Assembly (NCBI GenBank): GCA_002449335.1
Contig: DKDL01000075.1
Location: 1 to 21,435, forward strand
Reading direction: 5' to 3'
DNA length: 21,435 bases
Source of the DNA: Succinatimonas sp. UBA6849
GTDB lineage: Bacteria > Pseudomonadota > Gammaproteobacteria > Enterobacterales > Succinivibrionaceae
Shown: positions 14,683 through 21,435 of the stretch, piece by piece
How the letters are laid out: every line of letters begins with the position of its first letter
How positions within the stretch are numbered: position 1 is the stretch's first letter
Made by a program: the position numbers and the translations under genes
Notes under the pieces: model-generated
Told to the model about the DNA's origin: nothing
Database searches by the model: none
The model's input: only the letters and a program-made list of their open reading frames with translations

Positions 14683-15978
14683 TTATGCCTTTGGAGGAAC
14701 AGTACCTTGTGGAGCTACTTGAGGCTCTGACAGAGGTTCTTCTTGAGCCTGAGCTGGAGACAACTGTTCAGGATGAGTAGCATCTGTAACTGTTTCTTGA
14801 GGGATATCCTGTGGAGCCTGTTCTTCTAAGAGAGCTTCATTCTCTACAAAGGTAGGCGCAATATCTGACAATACTCTTGGAGCTACAGGCTTTTTAGGAG
14901 TCTCATCATAATCAGGACAACCTTCAACAGGCTCTCTTAGAGCTTTATCCACACTAGGATAGACGCTGGTTAAAAAGTCCTGTAAAAGCGCATCAATTCT
15001 GTCATCAATCTTCCAGTTGATCTCTGATTGTGAGTTGGTAACTTTAATGTCACCGACGTTAATTGAAGGATCTTCTTTTAAATCCCATTTTTGAGATTTA
15101 ATGTATTCCTGACCAAAAGTTGCTTCTACTACAGATAAATCCTCAGGATTTAAGTAGATTTCAGCACCTTTTTGAGCATTTGGTAGGATAGATACAGCTT
15201 TTTCTATAGATTTTTGTAAAAAAGTAGCGTTTTTCTCAATTTCTTTATAAGTGATGACTTTTACTAATCGAGAAACAATATAGGCAAGCTCATCAGTTAC
15301 ATCACGGTCAACTTCTCTTAATGGATTAGCAAGGCAGTCAGCTAAATATCTAAATCTTTCAGACTGCTCTAAAACTACCTGCTGACCTGACTCTAAGCCT
15401 TCATTATGACCTTTGACAAAGCCATCCTCATTACCCTGAGCAAAACCATTGTCATAGCCTTTTTTAGAACCTTCTTCAAAGCCTTTGTCATAGCCCTGTT
15501 TTTGACCTTCGCTAAGACCTTGTTCAAGTCCCTGCTTATAGCCATCATCACGACCTTGAGCTAAACCTTCTTCATAGGCGTCGTTTCTGATTTTATCGAG
15601 TTCTTCAACGGTAACTAGAGGAGCCTGAGCTTCACTTTGAGTGTTCTCCAACTCCTCATCAAGAATTGAGTTTGCCTCTTCAATGGCCTGACGTTCTTCT
15701 TCGCGCTCTTTAGCAATTCTTGCAAGTTCTAACTGTTTACGCTTGCGCTCTAGCGCATCAATACTGATACCTAAAGCATTAGTACCAGTTTCTTCATCGG
15801 TTGATAAGGTAGGCCACTGCTTTACCTTGTAATCAGTTACTTTTTTAGCAGAGGTGACAGTTGTGACCTTCTTGTTATATCTAGCATCTATTTTTGCATG
15901 AACATACGGATCGGTCTCTTCTGCAATAACGAAGTCATCACCTTTAGCGTCTTGTACTGTCTTTAAAAAGTCATCCAT
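14683..15978 (-). CDS. fliH: Flagellar export ATPase regulator FliH with a very long glycine-every-fourth-residue repeat
   Basis: FliH is the stator-like regulator that tethers FliI to FliN and the export gate. At 431 residues this one is far longer than E. coli FliH (about 235). It has an N-terminal region of mixed composition, a coiled coil rich in Arg, Glu and Lys at about 78-112, then a repeat at residues 138-198 with sixteen glycines at an exact spacing of four, then the FliH C-terminal domain (about 205-340, with LADCLANPLREVDRDVTDEL and AEIYLNPEDLSVVEATFG-like text). A Pro/Glu/Gln-rich tail of about 80 residues follows. GxxxG repeats are a known FliH feature. It lies between fliG and fliI as usual. 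Confidence 0.92.
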   Translation of the reverse strand: MDDFLKTVQDAKGDDFVIAEETDPYVHAKIDARYNKKVTTVTSAKKVTDYKVKQWPTLSTDEETGTNALGISIDALERKRKQLELARIAKEREEERQAIEEANSILDEELENTQSEAQAPLVTVEELDKIRNDAYEEGLAQGRDDGYKQGLEQGLSEGQKQGYDKGFEEGSKKGYDNGFAQGNEDGFVKGHNEGLESGQQVVLEQSERFRYLADCLANPLREVDRDVTDELAYIVSRLVKVITYKEIEKNATFLQKSIEKAVSILPNAQKGAEIYLNPEDLSVVEATFGQEYIKSQKWDLKEDPSINVGDIKVTNSQSEINWKIDDRIDALLQDFLTSVYPSVDKALREPVEGCPDYDETPKKPVAPRVLSDIAPTFVENEALLEEQAPQDIPQETVTDATHPEQLSPAQAQEEPLSEPQVAPQGTVPPKA

Positions 15979-16049
15979 GACTAATCAATTTCTCTTTTAT
16001 AAAAAGTAACTACAACATTGGTAACTTAGCAATGAATAATCGTCCATTA

Positions 16050-17159
16050 CTATACGAAGTCGCCACCACCGCCACGATTTAGCATAATAGCACCAGAATC
16101 TGACAGTTTTCTTGCAATAGTAAGGATCTCTTTTTGAGCTGCCTCAACATCGGAGAGCTTGGTAGGACCCATAGAAGCCAAATCTTCCTTCAAAGAAGCA
16201 GATGCACGTGAAGACATGTTCTTGAAGAACTTCTCCTTTAGAGTATCGTCTGCGCCCTTTAAAGCCTTCTGCAGGACGTCACCTGGAACATCACGCAGCA
16301 AGGTCTGAATAGAACGATCGTCCACAGCTCCCAAGTTCTCGAATACGAACATAAGATCCTGGATCTGGTTGCCGATTTCCTTATCCTGAGACTGAATAGC
16401 ATTCATTAACTGAGTCTCAGTTGAGCTGTCTAAGTAGTTCATAATATCAGCAGCACTCTTCAAGCCACCAATCTTGGCAGACTGTGAACCTGCAGCACCA
16501 GCGAACTGTTTTTCCATGATCTCGTTTAATTCCTGCAAAGCTGCTGGCTGAACTTCCTCTAAGGTAGCAATACGCATGATTAAATCCAAACGTACAGCCT
16601 CTGGGAACTGAGCTAAGATTTCAGCTGACTGTTCAGGCTCTAAGTAAGATAAAACGATAGTCTGAATCTGAGGATGCTCATGCTGAATAATAGTAGCAAC
16701 CTGACGGGCATCCATCCATTTTAGAGAATCCAAACCTCGTGAACCTGTACCCAGAGAAATCTGTTCGATAAGGTTGTTGGCCTTCTCTGAACCTAAAGCT
16801 GCAACCAGTGCGTGACGTACGAAATCTGAATTGCCAAGACCCAGATTTGAATGCTTGGTTACATCCTTTAAGAAGGTCTTGTGAACAGCGTTTACCTGAT
16901 CTTGAGAGAATGCAGACATCTCTGACATTCTGATACCAAGTTTCTGCACCTGTTTAGGTTCTAGGTTTTTGAAAATCTGTGCAGCATCTTCCTCAGAGAG
17001 AGATAACATTAACAACACGGCTTTATCCATGCCGGTCATATTCTCTAAGGCAGACTTTTCATCCTCTGTAAGTTCTAGAACTGCTTTGTTTGATACAGCT
17101 GTACTTACCGCACCACCGGCATCGGTGGTTTGAGGTAATGCTGGAGCGTTATCTGACAT
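16050..17159 (-). CDS. fliG: Flagellar motor switch protein FliG
   Basis: A 369-residue rotor protein linking the MS-ring (FliF) to the C-ring and contacting the stator. An N-terminal extension of about 35 residues precedes the FliG domain, making it longer than E. coli FliG (331). The N-domain begins near MTGMDKAVLLMLSLSEEDAA. The middle domain has MDARQVATIIQHEHPQIQTI and LSYLEPEQSAEILAQFPE. The C-domain has LMFVFENLGAVDDRSIQTLL and RDVPGDVLQKALKGAD, the helix carrying the charged torque residues. It starts nine bases after the fliF stop. The protein ends in a Gly-rich GGGGDFV. Confidence 0.97.
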   Translation of the reverse strand: MSDNAPALPQTTDAGGAVSTAVSNKAVLELTEDEKSALENMTGMDKAVLLMLSLSEEDAAQIFKNLEPKQVQKLGIRMSEMSAFSQDQVNAVHKTFLKDVTKHSNLGLGNSDFVRHALVAALGSEKANNLIEQISLGTGSRGLDSLKWMDARQVATIIQHEHPQIQTIVLSYLEPEQSAEILAQFPEAVRLDLIMRIATLEEVQPAALQELNEIMEKQFAGAAGSQSAKIGGLKSAADIMNYLDSSTETQLMNAIQSQDKEIGNQIQDLMFVFENLGAVDDRSIQTLLRDVPGDVLQKALKGADDTLKEKFFKNMSSRASASLKEDLASMGPTKLSDVEAAQKEILTIARKLSDSGAIMLNRGGGGDFV

Positions 17160-17168
17160 TTATAACTC

Positions 17169-19022
17169 CTAAGCCTTTTCTTTAAAATCTTCTTCTAACC
17201 AATCCTTAATAACCTCAGCTGTAAGCTGTGGTTCATTAGAGGCAAGAGTACGAACTGCTTTGAGCAGATCTGCTTCCTTATGGAGGTTAGGAAGCTCAAT
17301 ACCGCCTTCATGATTGATTGTATATACCTGATCTGCCAGCTCCTTATTCTTGGCAATCAAGTTGAAATCATCATAGCCATCCAATGCTGACTGAGAATCC
17401 AGCTCGTCCTGATCGACATCTGGATTGAGCTCGTCCTCGTCCTTGTGTAAGAGCTTGTTGAGCAGAGGACGAATGATAAAGATAATTACAATCAGCACGA
17501 TGATGATTGAGCCACCAATACGTACCAAGCGGTAGAAGAACTCCTGCTCGTACCATGGAAGAGGTGGTTTGATGTCACCATGTGGGAATGAAACTGTTTC
17601 TACTTTTACAAAGTCACCACGACTTTCATTTAAGCCTAAGCCACCACGGACCAAGTCTGCAATCTTATCAAGATCTTCTTGTGAACGTGGAACGTAGGTA
17701 ATGTTACCGTCTTTATCTAATTGCTTTACATAATCAACAGCAACTGACACTGTAAGTCTCTGTACTACATTAGAAGGTCTTACGGTGTGACGTAAAGTAG
17801 TATCAACTTCATAGTTTCTTACAGCTTCACGGCTTTCTTTTTTGTTGTCTGAAGTTGTAGAAGCAGCATTAGCAGTACCATTTTTCAACTGCTGAGGAAT
17901 AGAAGCATTAGCAGGAGGCTGGTTTGATAATGATCCTGGTACTCCATAAGGATTAGTCTTTTCATCATTACCAGACTGTTCTTTTAAAGTCTCAGAACGC
18001 ACAGCCTGTGAGTCAGGGTTATATAACTGTGAAGTTTCTTCTTGAACTGTAGTATCTAGTGTTACATCAACTTCAGATGAGTAGTTACCCAAACCTAGCA
18101 TTGGAGCTAAGATTGTATCTAACTTGTCTCGATACTGAGCTTCACGCATAGTACGGATTTCAAACTCGCGCTGTAACTTGTTTTCAGCCGTATCTGTCTT
18201 AACCTCAGCTGATAACTGTCTGCCCTGCTGGTCTGTTACAGAAACGTCTTTACTCATCAGATTATGAACTGATGAGGATACTAAAAAGCGAATTGAGTTT
18301 ACGTTCTCAGGAGTCAAATAAGCATTTTGCTTTAATGTAACAACAACAGCGGCACTAGGTCTGCTCTTTTCACGAGCAAAAACATTCTCCTTTGGAATTG
18401 CTAAAAGCACTGTTGCATGCTGCACTCCATCAATTCTTTCAATGGCACGAGCTAACTGTACTTCTCGACCGTGCTTAATTCTCTCATTTTCCATTCTCTG
18501 AGAGACACCAAAGCCGGTATCTGACATGATAATTTGATCGCCCTCATCAGTTTTTTCCTGAGGTAGAGCAATACCCTTTCTTAACATTTTTTCAGTGATT
18601 TCATTGTAATCTTTAACATCAACTGAAATGGTGTTACCTGATAATCTGTACTTGTAGCCTTCGTTTTCTAAGAAATCTAATACGCTACCAATATCCTGAG
18701 TTGAATACTGACCTAATCTGCGCTCTGACTCTGGAGATTTACCTGATGAGGAGAAACTGATTACAGCAAAGATAATAGCTGCAACAAAGATCACTAAGAA
18801 GCCTAAAATAATCAGACGGTGAACCATCTCACCATCTTTAAAAAAGCCCTTGAGGCCAGATGTTTTAGAGGTATCAACATCTTCATCAGCTCCTGTTGCA
18901 GACATAGAGTCAGAATTCTGTGCTACAAGATCTTTTGACTGACTGCTATCTGTAGTTGTCAGAGCTGATGATGTATCCTGCTCTTGACCGCCCTGCGCTA
19001 CAGGAAAACCGTTGTCTGCCAT
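17169..19022 (-). CDS. fliF: Flagellar MS-ring protein FliF
   Basis: A 617-residue inner-membrane ring protein on which the basal body is built. A cytoplasmic N-terminus of about 65 residues is followed by membrane helix 1 at about 69-90 (LIILGFLVIFVAAIIFAVIS). Periplasmic ring-building domains follow, with MENERIKHGREVQLARAIER, VQHATVLLAIPKENVFAREK and PSAAVVVTL. Membrane helix 2 lies at about 504-519. The acidic cytoplasmic tail ends in the FliG-binding segment NEPQLTAEVIKDWLEE. Length is close to the usual 550-600. It lies 34 bases after fliE. Confidence 0.97.
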   Translation of the reverse strand: MADNGFPVAQGGQEQDTSSALTTTDSSQSKDLVAQNSDSMSATGADEDVDTSKTSGLKGFFKDGEMVHRLIILGFLVIFVAAIIFAVISFSSSGKSPESERRLGQYSTQDIGSVLDFLENEGYKYRLSGNTISVDVKDYNEITEKMLRKGIALPQEKTDEGDQIIMSDTGFGVSQRMENERIKHGREVQLARAIERIDGVQHATVLLAIPKENVFAREKSRPSAAVVVTLKQNAYLTPENVNSIRFLVSSSVHNLMSKDVSVTDQQGRQLSAEVKTDTAENKLQREFEIRTMREAQYRDKLDTILAPMLGLGNYSSEVDVTLDTTVQEETSQLYNPDSQAVRSETLKEQSGNDEKTNPYGVPGSLSNQPPANASIPQQLKNGTANAASTTSDNKKESREAVRNYEVDTTLRHTVRPSNVVQRLTVSVAVDYVKQLDKDGNITYVPRSQEDLDKIADLVRGGLGLNESRGDFVKVETVSFPHGDIKPPLPWYEQEFFYRLVRIGGSIIIVLIVIIFIIRPLLNKLLHKDEDELNPDVDQDELDSQSALDGYDDFNLIAKNKELADQVYTINHEGGIELPNLHKEADLLKAVRTLASNEPQLTAEVIKDWLEEDFKEKA

Positions 19023-19056
19023 TTTTTATCCTCACCGTAAAAGCATGCAGAATAAA

Positions 19057-19479
19057 TTAGATCTGCATCTGAGATATTGTCTTATAAGCTTCAATCATTT
19101 TATTGCGAACCTGTAAGGTTGCATCAAATGAAATACTAGCTTTTTGGGATGCGAGCATAACATCTGATAGTGTCATTGATCTGTCACCCAAATCAAAACG
19201 AGTCTGTTTATTTGATGAATCGTTTTGTAAATTATTAACTGTTTCAAAAGCTTCATGGAGCATGTTAGCAAAAGCACCTACATTATCTGTTTGCTCTATA
19301 GGAGCAGCTCCTGATGTAGTGGTTACTTCAGGCTGATTAAATACAGGTGTGTTGTTAACATTCTGATTTAACATCTGGTTATCAGCTGATGCCATGCTTA
19401 AAGTGCGCATCTGTTGTTGCATCTTCTGAAGCTGAGCTAACATTGAAGTTGCACCAAGACCATTTATTGACATACTCAT
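19057..19479 (-). CDS. fliE: Flagellar hook-basal body complex protein FliE
   Basis: A 140-residue MS-ring/rod adapter protein. The C-terminal FliE domain is clear: FANMLHEAFETVNNLQ near residue 70, then LGDRSMTLSDVMLASQKASI and the closing QVRNKMIEAYKTISQMQI. The N-terminal half is a low-complexity linker rich in Gln, Asn and Thr, which makes it longer than E. coli FliE (104). It is the first gene of fliEFGHIJ, about 50 bases downstream of a sigma-54-like promoter. Confidence 0.95.
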   Translation of the reverse strand: MSMSINGLGATSMLAQLQKMQQQMRTLSMASADNQMLNQNVNNTPVFNQPEVTTTSGAAPIEQTDNVGAFANMLHEAFETVNNLQNDSSNKQTRFDLGDRSMTLSDVMLASQKASISFDATLQVRNKMIEAYKTISQMQI

Positions 19480-19534
19480 ATCTACCTCTAACTGTCAAAA
19501 TTCAGACAGATTAATCTTTTACTGAGGTATATCT

Positions 19535-19551
19535 TTCAAGTTGTGTGCCAA
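19535..19551 (-). promoter_or_regulatory. Sigma-54-like promoter driving fliEFGHIJ
   Basis: The minus strand reads TTGGCACACAACTTGAA. The -24 element TTGGCAC is perfect; the -12 element is TTGAA instead of TTGCA, so the invariant GC is GA. Spacing is right. The predicted transcript would start near 19524, giving a leader of about 45 bases. It shares TTGGCA with the promoter in front of fliK, which supports a common regulon. Confidence 0.55.
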
Positions 19552-19728
19552 GTTTTATCTTTTGGTGTAAAACAACGTAAACATATAAGTAGATTGTGCC
19601 TTTTTCCTATCTTTATTTCAAGAATTTAACCAAAAGCTAGCTAAAAGAATTGATATTACTCACTGTTTCACTTGTGTCTTTAGCAAAACACGGAATAAAA
19701 CAGTGGTAAACACAGATATTTGGAAGGA

Positions 19729-19748
19729 TAAAAGAGTTTTTTAACTCT
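19729..19748 (-). terminator. Possible rho-independent terminator of the AAA-ATPase-like gene
   Basis: AGAGTT (19733-19738) pairs with AACTCT (19743-19748) around a four-base loop. Read on the minus strand, the stem is followed by TTTTAT. It lies about 140 bases beyond the stop of the gene at 19892. The stem is short, so strength is doubtful. Confidence 0.4.
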
Positions 19749-19891
19749 CCTAATTTAAACAAATAATAACTTGTACAAAATTACAATTCACACTGCATTA
19801 TTACTTTTAACAGTAAATTATATTTTATGATTATAAATCTGACAATTAGATACTCTATTATTGTAATAATATTTTGTATAAAATTACTTTT

Positions 19892-21435
19892 TTATATTTG
19901 GTTTTCAACTTTTTCTAAAGCGACAATCTCACAGACTGGAGTATCACTCTTATCTCTGCTCTTAGAGTTATTCTCCAAGACTAAAGCTACTGGTATTACA
20001 GTCTTATCTGTAAGGCGTCTTGCGTACTTGTTCTTTATGATTTGTGCTTTAGCTTCAGAAAGTTTTGTTGCAATGTCTTTACTGTTATCTGTTACCTTTA
20101 ATTCAAAGACATACAGGTAGTCACCAGCTTCAGCTGTAATATCTGCTCTTCCACAAGAGCCCATTACCTCAGTTGATGCGGTTACATTAAAGGTTAGCAT
20201 TGCAAGCTTTAGTACATCTCTAAAACATGCTTCGTTAAAGTTCTTTACGGTTTCATAGGAGAGTTCATTGATAAATGTATTAAAGAGTTCTTTTATCTTA
20301 TCTAAATTGCCTGAGGCTAAAACCGATTTGAAAACTTCAATGAATCTTAACTTAGCGTCTTGAGTTCTTGTTAATTGGTTTAGTACAAGGTTTGAATAAG
20401 CTTTCTTTACCTCTAAATTTGGAATACCGACCTTAAAATATCCATCTTCAGCTGTCTTAATGCAGAAATAGCCTGCCTGATACAAGATAGCAAACAGATC
20501 GAGATTAGCTATATTTTCAATGCTTGGATACAGTGAGTCTGAATCTTTATTGACCGTTGAGTCAATACTTAGCAGAGATTGCAATTCGTTGGAATTGTAC
20601 TTTTTTAATCCTTGCTTTAGGTAGTTAACAAGGAAAGTAGGAGTTGCACCACCTGAAGATACCCAGTATGGAATAAAACCTTCTTCAGGACTTCTCAAAA
20701 AGTTAATAATTGACCATGGATTGAAGACATGTGCTTTACATTTTCTATCAAAGCTATAACCGTCATAGTTTCTTTTAAGTTCTTCAACTACCATTGCATG
20801 ATCATATACATCAGTATCATTCTCTTCATTTAAAACTGTAGCTGCATTACCAATGTATTCACTAAAGTATTTCTCTAACTCTTCTGTGGTATAGCCTAAT
20901 AGTGCACCACAATCACTGTCTAAGGTTAAATCTGTTAGATTGTTAAATGCTGAGAATATGGAAGTATGTGAGTAATAAGTTACACCAGTGATAAAGATGA
21001 AACGAAATCTGCCTTGATACTCTTTTACTTTTGAGTAAAAGCTATGGAGTATATTTCTACGAACTAAAAACTCTTTTTCATTATTTAAAACAGCTGACAG
21101 TGGAGTGTCATACTCATCAACAAGTAAGACTATGTTTTCACCTGAGTGCTCATTCTTAAAAGCATTGTCCACAAGCAAAGCTGGCGTTTTAAGAGACATA
21201 TTGCTCTCATCAATACTAAAACCTAATTCGATGAACTTTTGTTTTAAATCTGCATAGAAATAATCATTAAAATTAAACTCAGATAAAAAGTTATAGGATG
21301 AGAAATCTAAATGCAGAACTTTATAAGTTTTATCATCCCATAAAGGTTCAATCTCTAAACCTTTAAATTTCTCTGTACCATGAGCAAAGAGCTCATGTAA
21401 GGTATTGATAAGTGTTGACTTACCAAAGCGTCTTG
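19892..21435 (-). CDS. AAA-ATPase-like / PD-(D/E)XK nuclease superfamily protein (DUF1703 type), N-terminus beyond window
   Basis: The frame is open from the window edge to the stop at 19892-19894, about 513 codons; only the extreme N-terminus is missing. It enters at the Walker A end, RRFGKSTL, typical of AAA-ATPase-like proteins of this group. Walker B is IVLLVDEYDTPL, followed by FRFIFITGVTYYSHTSIFSA and NNLTDLT. The C-terminal part is a PD-(D/E)XK-like domain with GRADITAEAGDYLYVFELKV, giving the D...E-x-K residues. The family is common, often in many copies, in gut anaerobes; its role is unproven, though defence or DNA handling is often suggested. An internal Met near 21199 is not the start, since conserved sequence precedes it. 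It stands apart from the flagellar genes. Confidence 0.88.
   Translation of the reverse strand, partial: RRFGKSTLINTLHELFAHGTEKFKGLEIEPLWDDKTYKVLHLDFSSYNFLSEFNFNDYFYADLKQKFIELGFSIDESNMSLKTPALLVDNAFKNEHSGENIVLLVDEYDTPLSAVLNNEKEFLVRRNILHSFYSKVKEYQGRFRFIFITGVTYYSHTSIFSAFNNLTDLTLDSDCGALLGYTTEELEKYFSEYIGNAATVLNEENDTDVYDHAMVVEELKRNYDGYSFDRKCKAHVFNPWSIINFLRSPEEGFIPYWVSSGGATPTFLVNYLKQGLKKYNSNELQSLLSIDSTVNKDSDSLYPSIENIANLDLFAILYQAGYFCIKTAEDGYFKVGIPNLEVKKAYSNLVLNQLTRTQDAKLRFIEVFKSVLASGNLDKIKELFNTFINELSYETVKNFNEACFRDVLKLAMLTFNVTASTEVMGSCGRADITAEAGDYLYVFELKVTDNSKDIATKLSEAKAQIIKNKYARRLTDKTVIPVALVLENNSKSRDKSDTPVCEIVALEKVENQI

Larger units (their letters stand above)
19480..19891. other. 412-base intergenic region upstream of fliE
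   Basis: No gene seen. It holds the sigma-54-like promoter at 19535-19551 near fliE and a hairpin at 19733-19748 towards the upstream gene. The remainder (about 19560-19730 and 19750-19890) is AT-rich and without clear features. Confidence 0.55.

Noticed and set aside
1..21435. tRNA, rRNA, CRISPR arrays, riboswitches
   Set aside because: No cloverleaf-like segments, rRNA-like stretches, or regularly spaced direct repeats were seen on reading the intergenic regions; not tested by computation.

Overview
This AT-rich window holds the flagellar basal-body, switch and export genes of a Gram-negative bacterium, with all recognised genes on the minus strand. Gene order (fliE-F-G-H-I-J and fliK-L-M-N-O-P-Q-R), sigma-54-type promoters and FliO/FliL/FliK architecture point to a gammaproteobacterium. 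Low G+C and the 'AAA-ATPase-like / PD-(D/E)XK' gene at the right edge would fit a gut anaerobe such as a Succinivibrionaceae, but that placement is inference only.

Layout, read in the direction of transcription (high to low coordinates). (1) 19892-21435: 3' part of an AAA-ATPase-like/PD-(D/E)XK nuclease-like gene, followed by a weak terminator. (2) 12636-19479: fliEFGHIJ behind a sigma-54-like promoter at about 19535-19551. (3) 7493-12248: a five-gene cassette unrelated to flagella: a circularly permuted ATP-grasp protein, an alpha-E protein, a transglutaminase-like protease, and two tandem AstE/AspA-like M14 proteins. Two of the five genes carry a single in-frame stop codon in an otherwise intact reading frame (TAA in the ATP-grasp gene, TAG in the transglutaminase gene), and the second M14 protein has lost its zinc ligands. 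(4) 804-7065: fliKLMNOPQR behind a very good sigma-54 promoter at 7168-7184. (5) 1-672: the 5' part of a type III restriction-modification Mod (N6-adenine methyltransferase) gene. A run of seven G lies about 20 bases inside it, and the frame is off by one. One extra G restores a continuous Mod reading frame, which is the signature of a phase-variable methyltransferase (phasevarion).

How the genes work together: fliF, G, M and N build the MS- and C-rings; fliE joins the MS-ring to the rod; fliH, I and J are the export ATPase complex; fliO, P, Q and R are the membrane export gate; fliL is the stator-associated protein; fliK is the hook-length ruler. flhB and flhA are not present. The cassette that splits the two flagellar operons belongs to a known class of predicted peptide-modification loci (ATP-grasp, alpha-E, transglutaminase), here with an M14 enzyme plus a pseudoenzyme paralogue. 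Its substrate is unknown.

The most noteworthy observations are the poly-G-switched mod gene next to the flagellar operon, the possible disruption of its catalytic DPPY motif at the window edge, and the partly decayed peptide-modification cassette lodged between two sigma-54 flagellar operons.
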